In this document: piece by piece, positions 50,461 through 57,686 of the stretch
Numbering within the stretch: the stretch's first letter is position 1
Layout: the number at the start of each line of letters is the position of its first letter
DNA from: Pseudomonas sp. RSB 5.4
GTDB taxonomy: Bacteria; Pseudomonadota; Gammaproteobacteria; Pseudomonadales; Pseudomonadaceae
Length of the DNA: 64,000 nucleotides
NCBI RefSeq assembly: GCF_037126175.1
Contig: NZ_CP146986.1
Span: forward strand, 4,774,501 to 4,838,500
Direction: 5' to 3'
Program-made: the position numbers and the translations under genes
Notes under the pieces: model-generated
The model's input: only the letters and a program-made list of their open reading frames with translations
Database searches by the model: none
Told to the model about the DNA's origin: nothing

Positions 50461-50497
50461 AAAAGCCGTCATGCTATTGAGTCTGACGGCTTTTTTC
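50461..50497 (+). terminator. Rho-independent terminator after the first tandem gene
   Basis: AAAAGCCGTCA with TGACGGCTTTTTT, 12 bases between the arms and a T6 tail. It makes the first tandem gene a separate transcript. Confidence 0.9.
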
Positions 50498-50609
50498 TTA
50501 CATGAAATAAGTCATTTTCATGTTGGTTGTGCTTCCTGTGGATGACAGCGTTTGCGGGCGTCTGATTCTAAGCTTGCGTTGAACTTAATCATTCGAGCAG
50601 GACGCTTAC

Positions 50610-50933
50610 ATGCAAAACGCGCTTTATTCCAACACCCTCGATGGGCCCTATCTGACCATTGTCGATTCCGATGACCGCACCGGGGTCTTCGCCGGCACGT
50701 TGCATCACCAAGGCATCAACTACGGCATCGTCAATGGCCGTTATGCCAGCCTCAATGGCTACCAGCCGCCAACCGTGGTCACGCTGATTGCCAATAACCA
50801 GGATCACGGTTATTTCGCCCTGACCCTGTTCTCGCCAAGTCGCGGCACTCATGAACTGCAGGGGCACTGCGTGCGCGTCACCTATGACGGCGTGGTCAGC
50901 AGCCTGCCCGGCGACTTCGTTCGCCATGCATGA
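50610..50933 (+). CDS. Small protein of unknown function, second tandem paralogue
   Basis: A 107-residue protein aligned with the first: LTIVDSDDRTGVFAGTL matches LTITDGNDSNGTFSGKF; INYGIVNGRY matches VNYDIAYGHY; QPPTVVTLIA matches QPTIITFAA; LFSPSRGT matches LFSPDHNY; the end GDFVRHA matches GEFVKQ. It has one cysteine. No signal peptide. It has its own upstream gap of 162 bases with the terminator of gene one, so it likely has its own promoter. Confidence 0.72.
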   Translation: MQNALYSNTLDGPYLTIVDSDDRTGVFAGTLHHQGINYGIVNGRYASLNGYQPPTVVTLIANNQDHGYFALTLFSPSRGTHELQGHCVRVTYDGVVSSLPGDFVRHA

Positions 50934-50985
50934 GGCGCAGCCAGCGCCAGTTTTCTCTCTCAAACACCAAGCAAGGATGCAGCAC

Positions 50986-51321
50986 ATGTCCGCGATCAAC
51001 GGCGTTTATCGTCATGAACCCTCAGATACAACCTTGACCCTGACCGAGGGCGATGACCGCACCGGCAGTTTCACCGGAACCCTGTCACTGTCCGGCATCG
51101 AATACCCGATCGCCTTTGGCAATTTCCATTTCAGGCATGGTTTTTCAACAGGCCCGGTCGCTATCTCTTTCAATACGCTGACGGCCGATGGCACGGCGCA
51201 CGCCTGGGTGATGTTCTCGCCCGATCAGGCCTATACACGCTTGCGGGCACTGGGCAGCGCGGCGGACATGATGGGCAACATCGGGTTGAATGGCCTGGAA
51301 TTCATCCGGCAAAACCGCTGA
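50986..51321 (+). CDS. Small protein of unknown function, third tandem paralogue
   Basis: A 111-residue protein opening MSAINGVY, like MSSINGNY of the first. Shared blocks are LTLTEGDDRTGSFTGTL, IEYPIAFGNFHF, GPVAISF, MFSPDQAYTRLRALGS (first: LFSPDHNYSKVRAVGS) and LEFIRQNR. It has three internal Met, unlike the first. AAGGA lies eight bases before the ATG at 50986; the longer frame starting at 50851 overlaps gene two and is rejected. It follows gene two by 52 bases and may be cotranscribed with it. Confidence 0.72.
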   Translation: MSAINGVYRHEPSDTTLTLTEGDDRTGSFTGTLSLSGIEYPIAFGNFHFRHGFSTGPVAISFNTLTADGTAHAWVMFSPDQAYTRLRALGSAADMMGNIGLNGLEFIRQNR

Positions 51322-51595
51322 AAAAGCGCGAAATGAACGGGTTTTGCATGCCTTCGCCGAATATTTTTCATGCTTGAAAAGCATTGTAAATTTAGCCTTT
51401 GGCGCCAGGCCTTACGGGCCGTGGCTTCGCGACAATCTACGGAAATACATATTCGTAAAAAATCTAAACACATCGATAAAAGTTACTTTCGGAGATAAGC
51501 GATTGCTCCAATGATTCACCCAACGACCGGTCGCCCGGGGGATGTTTGCGGCGACCCGTCGGGTACTTCGCAAAGAGACCGCAGGGAGTGAATCA
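51322..51595. other. Leader region upstream of tonB
   Basis: 274 bases. The left 150 are AT-rich and should hold the tonB promoter. GGTCGCC (51529) and GGCGACC (51550) form a short hairpin just before the start. I looked for a Fur box and saw no convincing match. Confidence 0.4.
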
Positions 51596-52411
51596 ATGGG
51601 CAATGTCCAGACCGCCGCCAGTGCACAGGAGGTGCTGTGGCGCCAGGCACCGAGTGGCGAATTGGTCGATCTCGGCCGGCCTCATCGTGTGCCGCTGGGG
51701 CAACTGCGTTTGCAGCGTGCGCCCAAGGGCATTCTGAGCCGCCGTGAAACCATTCTGCTCGGCGTGCTGGCGCTGCTGGTGCACGGCGCGGTGATCTACT
51801 GGATCAACCAGCATCCGACGCCGGCGTTGCCGATCGTGCCGCCGGAAATTCCGCCGATGACCATCGAGTTTTCGCGGCCGGCGCCACCCGCGCCGCCGGT
51901 GGTCGAACCGCCGCCACCGGCACCGGTGGTTGAGCCACCGCCGCCGGTTGAAGACGAGTTGGCGGTGAAGCCGCCGCCACCCAAACCGATTCCCAAGCCC
52001 AAGCCGAAACCGGTGGCCAAACCGGTGCCGAAACCGGCACCCAAAGCGCTCGAGCAACCTCCGGCGCCGCCACAACCGGCCGCTCCGGTCGCGGCGCCGG
52101 CACCGCCCGCGCCACCGGCTCCCGCGCCAGTGACACCGGCCTCGGCCAACGCGGCGTACCTGAAGAACCCGGCGCCGGAATATCCATCGCTGGCCCAGCG
52201 TCGCGGCTGGGAAGGCACGGTGATGCTGAGGGTGCACGTATTGGCCAACGGCAAGCCCGGTGAGATCCAGATTCAGAAAAGCAGCGGTCGGCAGCAACTC
52301 GACGATGCGGCGCTAAGCGCGGTCAAGCAGTGGAGCTTTGTGCCGGCCAAGCAGGGTGATGTCGCCCAGGACGGCTGGGTCAGCGTGCCCATCGATTTCA
52401 AGATTCATTAA
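51596..52411 (+). CDS. tonB: Energy-transducing protein TonB
   Basis: A 271-residue protein. A cytoplasmic N-terminus of about 50 residues precedes one membrane helix (52-70, ETILLGVLALLVHGAVIYWI) that keeps the functional His (His63). A Pro/Lys-Pro periplasmic spacer (about 75-195) and the C-terminal domain follow (NPAPEYPSLAQRRGWEGTVM, LDDAALSAVKQWSFVPAK). Long N-terminal extensions are typical of Pseudomonas TonB. The ATG at 51596 has AGGGAG seven bases upstream. It should energise the SftP-like receptor upstream, among others. Confidence 0.95.
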   Translation: MGNVQTAASAQEVLWRQAPSGELVDLGRPHRVPLGQLRLQRAPKGILSRRETILLGVLALLVHGAVIYWINQHPTPALPIVPPEIPPMTIEFSRPAPPAPPVVEPPPPAPVVEPPPPVEDELAVKPPPPKPIPKPKPKPVAKPVPKPAPKALEQPPAPPQPAAPVAAPAPPAPPAPAPVTPASANAAYLKNPAPEYPSLAQRRGWEGTVMLRVHVLANGKPGEIQIQKSSGRQQLDDAALSAVKQWSFVPAKQGDVAQDGWVSVPIDFKIH

Positions 52412-52455
52412 TTGGTAATCAGCTGACTTTATTCTCGCGGTGTGTCTGGAACCGC

Positions 52456-52482
52456 CATCGCGAGCAAGCTCGGCTCCCACAC
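52456..52482. repeat. Solitary REP arm between tonB and exbB
   Basis: CATCGCGAGCAAGCTCGGCT followed by CCCACA: one arm of the common REP with a one-base insertion, without a partner, inside the tonB-exbB-exbD operon. Confidence 0.75.
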
Positions 52483-52497
52483 ACGAGGGAATACATC

Positions 52498-53223
52498 ATG
52501 ACGTTACTGGCCTCTCCACTGGAATCCATCGAAAGCGCGGTGATCTGGCTGCTGGTGGTTTTTTCCGTTGCCACCTGGGGACTGGCGCTGCTCAAGGCTG
52601 TGCAGTTCGGTCGTCTGAAGGCGCAGGATCGCAAGTTTCATAAACGCTTCTGGGCAGCGTCGAGTCTGGATTCCGCCGCTGAGTTGAGCGAAACCCAACC
52701 CGGCGCTGCCGCTCGGGTGGCACAGGCCGGTTATGCGGCGATCCAGGTCGGCGAAGCGCCACAGGCCAATGACCTGAGTCAGGCGATCAACCATCAGGAT
52801 CGCCTTGAGCGTGCCTTGCGTCAGCAGATCGTCCGCGAACGGCGTTCGCTGGAAACCGGTCTGGCGGTCGTCGCGAGTATTGGCAGCACCTCGCCGTTCA
52901 TCGGTCTGTTCGGCACGGTGTGGGGAATCATGGAAGCGCTCAAAGGCATCAGCGCGGCAGGCTCGGCGAGCCTGGAAACAGTTGCCGGTCCGATCGGTGC
53001 GGCACTGGTTGCCACCGGAGTGGGGATCGCGGTCGCAGTGCCGGCGGTGCTGGTTTACAACTACTTTTTGCGGCGTCTGAAACTGACGGCGGCGGATCTG
53101 GATGACTTCGCCCACGACTTCTACAGCCTGGCGCAGAAGAGTGCGTTCCGTGTGCTGATCCACCCGGCTGCAAACAAGGTAGCGGCACCGGGCAACGCAA
53201 CAAAAGTGAAGGAGGCGTCCTGA
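52498..53223 (+). CDS. exbB: Biopolymer transport proton channel subunit ExbB
   Basis: A 241-residue MotA/TolQ/ExbB protein with three membrane helices: about 10-32, and the pair about 118-145 and 160-190. Signature segments are ASIGSTSPFIGLFGTVWGIMEAL and GPIGAALVATGVGIAVAVPAVLVYNYF. Forms the proton-driven motor with ExbD and TonB. The N-terminus lacks the long periplasmic extension of the other Pseudomonas ExbB. The stop is one base from the exbD start. Confidence 0.95.
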   Translation: MTLLASPLESIESAVIWLLVVFSVATWGLALLKAVQFGRLKAQDRKFHKRFWAASSLDSAAELSETQPGAAARVAQAGYAAIQVGEAPQANDLSQAINHQDRLERALRQQIVRERRSLETGLAVVASIGSTSPFIGLFGTVWGIMEALKGISAAGSASLETVAGPIGAALVATGVGIAVAVPAVLVYNYFLRRLKLTAADLDDFAHDFYSLAQKSAFRVLIHPAANKVAAPGNATKVKEAS

Positions 53224-53224
53224 T

Positions 53225-53626
53225 ATGGCCTTCTCCACGCAAGACAGCGACGAGGTGCTGAGCGAGATCAACGTGACGCCGCTGGTGGACGTGATGCTGG
53301 TGCTGCTGGTGGTGTTTATCGTCACCGCGCCGCTGCTGACCAACGCGATCCCGATCAACCTACCGAAGACCGAAGCAGTAGCACCGGTCGAGCAGAAAGA
53401 TCCGCTGGTGGTGAGCATCGACGGCGCCGGCAAACTGTTTATCAACAAGGATGAAATCCAGCCGGACTTGCTGGAATTCAACCTCAAGTCGGCCAAGGCC
53501 AAGGACCCGGAAGTACGCGTGCAATTGCAGGCTGACGACGGGGTGAACTACGGCGAAGTGGCGCGGGCCATGGCCTCGATCGAGCGGGCAGGGATTACCA
53601 AGTTGTCGGTGATCACTGCGCGGTAA
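53225..53626 (+). CDS. exbD: Biopolymer transport protein ExbD
   Basis: A 133-residue protein with one membrane helix (about 18-38) containing the essential Asp in NVTPLVDVMLVLLVVFIV, then a periplasmic domain (PLVVSIDGAGKLFINKDEI). Last gene of tonB-exbB-exbD, and a terminator follows 20 bases later. Confidence 0.95.
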   Translation: MAFSTQDSDEVLSEINVTPLVDVMLVLLVVFIVTAPLLTNAIPINLPKTEAVAPVEQKDPLVVSIDGAGKLFINKDEIQPDLLEFNLKSAKAKDPEVRVQLQADDGVNYGEVARAMASIERAGITKLSVITAR

Positions 53627-53644
53627 CAGGATTTACGTTTTTCC

Positions 53645-53680
53645 GGGGCCGTCTCCTTGGCAGGGTGCGGCCCTTTTTTT
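53645..53680 (+). terminator. Rho-independent terminator after exbD
   Basis: GGGCCG and CGGCCC form the stem, with T7 directly after. The loop is 16 bases. Confidence 0.85.
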
Positions 53681-53707
53681 ATCCCGGTTTTAACCCACTC
53701 GCGATCC

Positions 53708-53795
53708 CTGTAGGAGCTGCCGAAGGCTGCGATCTTTTGATTTTGCTTTTAAGAACAAGATCAAAAGATCGCAGCCTTCGGCAGCTCCTACACAA
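53708..53795. repeat. Inverted repeat, GTAGGAGCTGCCGAAGGCTG family
   Basis: Arms TGTAGGAGCTGCCGAAGGCT..GATCTTTTGAT and complement of about 34 bases with a short centre. A second copy lies at 56555 and a relative at 24555. Distinct from the REP families elsewhere in the window. Confidence 0.92.
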
Positions 53796-53834
53796 GGCAA
53801 CTGATATTTCTTTTAGGTCTTAATAAATAGCTTC

Positions 53835-53841
53835 TTATTCC
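53835..53841 (+). promoter_or_regulatory. TTATTCC motif upstream of the hydrolase gene
   Basis: TCTTATTCCTTAACGAAT, about 70 bases before the start codon, shares 17 of 18 positions with the atsK site when one gap is allowed. Confidence 0.4.
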
Positions 53842-53905
53842 TTAACGAATATAAATCCCGTCCCTATACTCGATCAGGAACAGACACGACGCAGGAGAGC
53901 TCCCC

Positions 53906-54487
53906 ATGCGCAACGAATCAATCCGCTATCTGATTGTGCCGGGCTGGCAAGGATCGCCAGAAGATCATTGGCAAACCCACTGGCAGAACAGCCTGCCCAA
54001 CAGCGCACGCGTGGAGCAGGCCGACTGGCTGACGCCGCGCCGTGAAGACTGGGTCGCGGCGCTGGCCGAAGCGATTGCTGCCGACAGCACGCCAGTGATC
54101 CTGATTGCTCACAGCCTGGGTTGCATCACCGTTGCACATTGGGCGGCTACCGCGCCTGTGCAATACCTGCGTCAGGTGCGCGGTGCGTTGCTGGTCGCAC
54201 CTGCCGATGTCGAGCGTCCGGCCTGCGCGCCTGCGTTGCGCAATTTTGCGCCGATCCCGACCGATCTGTTGCCGTTCCCGAGCCAGGTGGTCAGTTCCGA
54301 CAACGACGCCGCGGTCAGCGCCCCGCGCGCTCTTGAGCTGGCGCGCAACTGGGGCGCCGAGGCGGGAATTCTTGCCGGGGCGGGGCACATCAACGTCAAG
54401 TCCGGGCATCAGCGCTGGGAGCAGGGTTTCGCTTATCTGTATCGCCTGCAAAACCGCATGGAACACCACGCCCGGCGTCGCGCTTGA
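53906..54487 (+). CDS. RBBP9/YdeN-type alpha/beta serine hydrolase
   Basis: A 193-residue hydrolase of the DUF1234/RBBP9 group. VPGWQGSPEDHWQ is the family's oxyanion segment, Ser70 in IAHSLGC is the nucleophile, and GAGHIN carries the catalytic His near residue 162. The substrate is unknown. Upstream, TCTTATTCCTTAACGAA at 53833 matches the site before atsK, so it may belong to the sulfur-starvation response. Followed after 56 bases by the sigma54-type activator gene. Confidence 0.85.
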   Translation: MRNESIRYLIVPGWQGSPEDHWQTHWQNSLPNSARVEQADWLTPRREDWVAALAEAIAADSTPVILIAHSLGCITVAHWAATAPVQYLRQVRGALLVAPADVERPACAPALRNFAPIPTDLLPFPSQVVSSDNDAAVSAPRALELARNWGAEAGILAGAGHINVKSGHQRWEQGFAYLYRLQNRMEHHARRRA

Positions 54488-54543
54488 ACCTTTTTCTTTT
54501 CTGAACGCCCCCGTCTGCCGGCGGTTCTGGGCGGGAGTCTGCC

Positions 54544-55476
54544 ATGAGTTTCGAAACGTTCGGTCAGCCGTTGCTGACCTTTCCCGATGCGGAAAAAAGT
54601 CCCCTGAGCATTCGCGCCAAGGCGCTGGTGTTCGTCGATCCCCGCTCCCGCCAGTTGCGCGAAGAACTTGAGCATCTGGCGCCGCGTGCCATCTCGGTAT
54701 TGATCCGTGGCGAGACCGGCACCGGCAAAGAATTGCTCGCGCGCCATATCCACCGTGCCAGTGATCGCAGCGGTCTGTTCGTCTCGGTCAATTGCGGCGC
54801 GATCAGCCCGACCTACGCCGATGCCGAGCTGTTCGGCTATGCCGCCGGCAGCTATACAGGTTCGGCGAGCAGTCGGGCCGGCTGGTTCGGTTCGGCCAAC
54901 GGCGGCACCTTGTACCTCGATGAGATCGGCGATCTGCCGTTGCCGATCCAGATCAAACTGCTCGCCGCCCTGGAAAATCATGAAGTCACCCGCATTGGCG
55001 CGCATCAGCCGAGCCCGGTGGATGTGCGGTTGGTCGCAGCCACCAGCATCGATCTGGCGCAAGCGGTGGACGCCGGAAAATTCCACGAACGGCTCTACCA
55101 CTACCTCAGCGAAGGACAGCTGGAATTGCCGGCCCTGCGCGAGCGGATCGGCGACATCCTGTCGCTGGCGGAATATTTCCTCGGCATCTACAGCCAGCGC
55201 CTGGATCTGCCTGTGCCATTGATCAGCGAAGCGGCGCAGCACCTGCTGGAGCGACACAGCTGGCCGGGCAACACCCGCGAGCTGGAAAACGTCATTCACT
55301 TTGCGCTGCTGGTCAGCACTGGCGACGAAATCCTCCCGGAGCACCTGAACCTGCCCGAGGTGTCTGGGCCGCAGCTTCAGATCGAACGACTGGTAGCACA
55401 AATCAATATCGGCGGTAGCGTTGACGAACGTAAGGCTTTGAAAGATCTGCTGATTGGTTTGAGCCAGCAGTTGTAG
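54544..55476 (+). CDS. Sigma54-type AAA+ activator lacking a DNA-binding domain
   Basis: A 310-residue protein that is nearly all AAA+ domain: Walker A GETGTGKE (56-63), Walker B GGTLYLDEIGD (120-130), sensor VRLVAATS, arginine segment LPALRERIGDI, and WPGNTRELENVIHFAL. The sigma54-contact loop reads GSYTGS (102-107) instead of GAFTGA. Only about 25 residues precede the ATPase core, so there is no sensor domain, and the C-terminus (DERKALKDLLIGLSQQL) shows no Fis-type HTH. Related in position and theme to SfnR-type sulfur activators, but whether it activates transcription is open. Confidence 0.82.
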   Translation: MSFETFGQPLLTFPDAEKSPLSIRAKALVFVDPRSRQLREELEHLAPRAISVLIRGETGTGKELLARHIHRASDRSGLFVSVNCGAISPTYADAELFGYAAGSYTGSASSRAGWFGSANGGTLYLDEIGDLPLPIQIKLLAALENHEVTRIGAHQPSPVDVRLVAATSIDLAQAVDAGKFHERLYHYLSEGQLELPALRERIGDILSLAEYFLGIYSQRLDLPVPLISEAAQHLLERHSWPGNTRELENVIHFALLVSTGDEILPEHLNLPEVSGPQLQIERLVAQINIGGSVDERKALKDLLIGLSQQL

Positions 55477-55643
55477 CCGTTTGGTTCTGTATGAACGAAA
55501 TGGAATATCAAAGTGAATAAACGTTATTGTCCGGGAATAAAAAATCCCGGTATTGTCCGCTTCACGCCAGAGATAGCACTTCACTGGCACTCGTATTAAT
55601 AGCCGTCGCCATTCGCGACCGTGATTCTCGATAAGGACACTGC

Positions 55644-56441
55644 ATGAAAAAGGTTCTGTTGTTTACCGCATTGGCGGCTGCTCTGACTGCTTCCCTGGCC
55701 CAGGCCGGCGAGAAACTGGTGGTGGCGGCGACTCCGGTGCCGCACGCGGAAATTCTCGAGCTGATCAAACCGACCCTGGCCAAAGAAGGCGTGGATCTGG
55801 AAATCAAGGTCTTCACCGACTACGTACAGCCGAACGTGCAGGTTGGCGAGAAGCGTCTGGATGCCAACTACTTCCAGACCGAACCGTACCTGAACAGCTT
55901 CAACGCCGGTAAGTACAAGGACGACAAAGCCAAGTACCTGGTGACCGTGAAGGGCGTGCACATTGAACCGTTCGGTGGCTACTCGAGCAAGTACAAGACT
56001 CTGGCTGAACTGCCGGACGGCGCGACCATCGCTATTCCGAACGAAGGCAGCAACAGCGGACGTGCGCTGATCCTGCTGCAGAAGGCTGGCCTGATCGAAC
56101 TGAAAGATCCGAAAAACGCCTTGGCGACCCCGAAAGACATCGCCAAGAACCCGCATAACTTCAAGTTCAAGGAACTGGAATCGGCCCTGCTGCCACGCGT
56201 CCTGAAGGAAGTTGATCTGGACATGATCAACACCAACTACGCGCTGGAAGCCAAGCTGAACCCGACCAAGGATGCGCTGGTGATCGAAGGCGCTGACTCG
56301 CCGTACGTGAACTTCCTGGTGGCCCGTGAGGACAACAAGAACAGCGACGCCATCCAGAAACTGGCCAAAGCCCTGACCAGCCCGGAAGTCAAAGCGTTCA
56401 TCGAGAAGAAGTACAACGGCGCGGTACTGCCGGCGTTCTGA
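55644..56441 (+). CDS. MetQ/NlpA-family periplasmic substrate-binding protein
   Basis: A 265-residue protein with a type I signal peptide cleaved near LAQAGEKLV (residue 21); there is no lipobox, unlike E. coli MetQ. Family motifs are VVAATPVPHAEILE, ANYFQTEPYLNSF, and IAIPNEGSNSGRALILLQ. It would bind methionine or a related sulfur compound. No metN or metI gene is adjacent, so its partner transporter is elsewhere. Cysteine is absent and only one Met occurs in the mature chain. It ends at a terminator. Confidence 0.9.
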   Translation: MKKVLLFTALAAALTASLAQAGEKLVVAATPVPHAEILELIKPTLAKEGVDLEIKVFTDYVQPNVQVGEKRLDANYFQTEPYLNSFNAGKYKDDKAKYLVTVKGVHIEPFGGYSSKYKTLAELPDGATIAIPNEGSNSGRALILLQKAGLIELKDPKNALATPKDIAKNPHNFKFKELESALLPRVLKEVDLDMINTNYALEAKLNPTKDALVIEGADSPYVNFLVAREDNKNSDAIQKLAKALTSPEVKAFIEKKYNGAVLPAF

Positions 56442-56472
56442 TCCGACGCTTGAACCACCCCTTCAAGGTATG

Positions 56473-56510
56473 AAAACGCCGATGGCCAGTGATGGTCATC
56501 GGCGTTTTTG
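56473..56510 (+). terminator. Rho-independent terminator after the MetQ-like gene
   Basis: AAAACGCCGATG and CATCGGCGTTTTT form a ten-pair stem with a T5 tail. Confidence 0.92.
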
Positions 56511-56549
56511 TGTGTGCTCGATTGGTGCGGTCGACACAAAATCTATACC

Positions 56550-56635
56550 CAGAAGCAAAAGATCGCAGCCTTCGGCAGCTCCTACAGAGGAATGCGATCT
56601 CCTGTAGGAGCTGCCGAAGGCTGCGATCTTTTGCT
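56550..56635. repeat. Inverted repeat, GTAGGAGCTGCCGAAGGCTG family
   Basis: Arms AAAGATCGCAGCCTTCGGCA and complement with a 20-base centre. Same family as 53708-53795, in opposite arm order. Confidence 0.92.
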
Positions 56636-56647
56636 TTTTTCGCTGAA

Positions 56648-56740
56648 TCAGGCCACTTGAGCTTTCAACGCCCGGCGCAACGCCACGAGCAATTTCACGA
56701 TGTCCTGCGGATCCAGTCGCTGCGGCACTTTTACGTCCAT
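56648..56740 (-). CDS. Possible 30-residue peptide gene
   Basis: A minus-strand frame with ATG at 56740, AAGGAA six bases upstream and a TGA at 56648. The peptide opens MDVKVPQRLDPQDIVKLL and ends in a basic amphipathic helix ALRRALKAQVA. The strong Shine-Dalgarno and proper amino-acid composition argue for translation. It is too short to be sure and I know no family for it. It lies between the MetQ-like gene and the ABC transporter operon, on the opposite strand. Confidence 0.5.
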   Translation of the reverse strand: MDVKVPQRLDPQDIVKLLVALRRALKAQVA

Positions 56741-57020
56741 GTTGTCTTCCTTGTAATGGTTTGGCCGGAGGAGTCTGGCCAAAAGCTGTTCGTCCTTGGA
56801 GGGCTTTCATGCAAAAAAGATCCTTCCTACAGCGCAAGGGAAAATAGCCTTCTTATTCCTTCCCGGCAAACCCACAGGATAGTTTTTTGGGTGATATCAA
56901 TATGCTTTAACGGTATTTAAATTCTTGTTTTTATACCTATAAAGTCAGTGCCTGCCGGACAGTCACCCGCTGTCCATGGACTGCATCACCGCCACTTACC
57001 GAGTGGCGTCAGGACGTTTC
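56741..57020. promoter_or_regulatory. Leader of the polar amino acid ABC operon
   Basis: 280 bases with an AT-rich segment at 56880-56945 that should hold a promoter. TTCTTATTCCTT at 56851-56862 resembles the motifs before atsK and the hydrolase gene. Long frames on both strands here have no ribosome site and are not taken as genes, apart from the peptide described at 56648-56740. Confidence 0.45.
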
Positions 57021-57686
57021 ATGACTTTCGATTACGCATTCATTCTCAGCACCCTGCCGGCCTTTCTCAAAGCCGTGGGCGTGACGCTGCAGGTCGGGTT
57101 CATCGCCATCGGCACGTCGCTGCTGGTGGCGCTGCTCAACGCGACGATTCTGGTGTTTCGCACGCCTTACCTGCAGCGCGCCGTCGGCCTGTATGTAGAA
57201 CTGGCGCGCAATACGCCGCTGCTGATTCAACTGTTCTTCGTCTACTTCGCCCTGCCGGCGCTGGGGATCAAGGTTTCCGGGTTCACCGCTGCAATCATCA
57301 CCATGACCTTCCTCGGCGGTGCTTACCTCACTGAGGTGCTGCGTGCCGGTGTCGACGCGGTGCCGCAGGCGCAACTGGAATCGGGGCGTTCCATCGGCCT
57401 GTCCCACGGCCAGTTGCTGCGTTACGTGATCCTGCCGCAAGCGGGGATTCTCAGCCTGCCGTCGCTGTTCGCCAATTTCATTTTCCTGCTCAAGGAAACC
57501 ACCGTGGTCTCGGCGGTGGCCGTGCCGGAAATCCTCTACACCACCAAGAGCTACATCGCGCTCTACTACAAAACCTACGAAATGCTCGCGGTGCTGACGC
57601 TGATTTGCGTGCTGTTGTTCTTGCCGCTGTCGCTGCTGCTCAGCCGTCTGGAAAGGAGGCTCCAGCATGGCCAGTTCGGGTCTTGA
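57021..57686 (+). CDS. Polar amino acid (probably cystine) ABC transporter permease, first subunit
   Basis: A 221-residue HisM/TcyL-type permease with five predicted helices. LARNTPLLIQLFFVYFALP and the EAA-type loop ESGRSIGLSHGQLLRYVILPQA identify the PAAT family. The ATG at 57021 has AGGA seven bases upstream and gives the usual family N-terminus; 56976 is rejected. It overlaps the second permease gene by 20 bases. Cystine or another sulfur amino acid is suggested by neighbours, not by a motif. Confidence 0.88.
   Translation: MTFDYAFILSTLPAFLKAVGVTLQVGFIAIGTSLLVALLNATILVFRTPYLQRAVGLYVELARNTPLLIQLFFVYFALPALGIKVSGFTAAIITMTFLGGAYLTEVLRAGVDAVPQAQLESGRSIGLSHGQLLRYVILPQAGILSLPSLFANFIFLLKETTVVSAVAVPEILYTTKSYIALYYKTYEMLAVLTLICVLLFLPLSLLLSRLERRLQHGQFGS

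Noticed and set aside
50121..51321. Assigning the three small proteins to the avidin family
   Set aside because: Strand and glycine spacing are suggestive, but the biotin-pocket Trp/Thr-Trp-x-Gly pattern is missing and no search could be run.
51322..51595. A Fur box in the tonB leader
   Set aside because: The AT-rich segment has no stretch close to the known 19-base Fur consensus.
55560..55643. A sigma54 promoter before the MetQ-like gene (TGGCAC near 55585)
   Set aside because: The GG is present but no GC lies at the required distance for the -12 element.
56496..56837. A 113-codon minus-strand frame over the MetQ terminator and repeat
   Set aside because: It runs through a terminator and an inverted repeat, and lacks a Shine-Dalgarno. 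Only the short frame at 56648-56740 has one.
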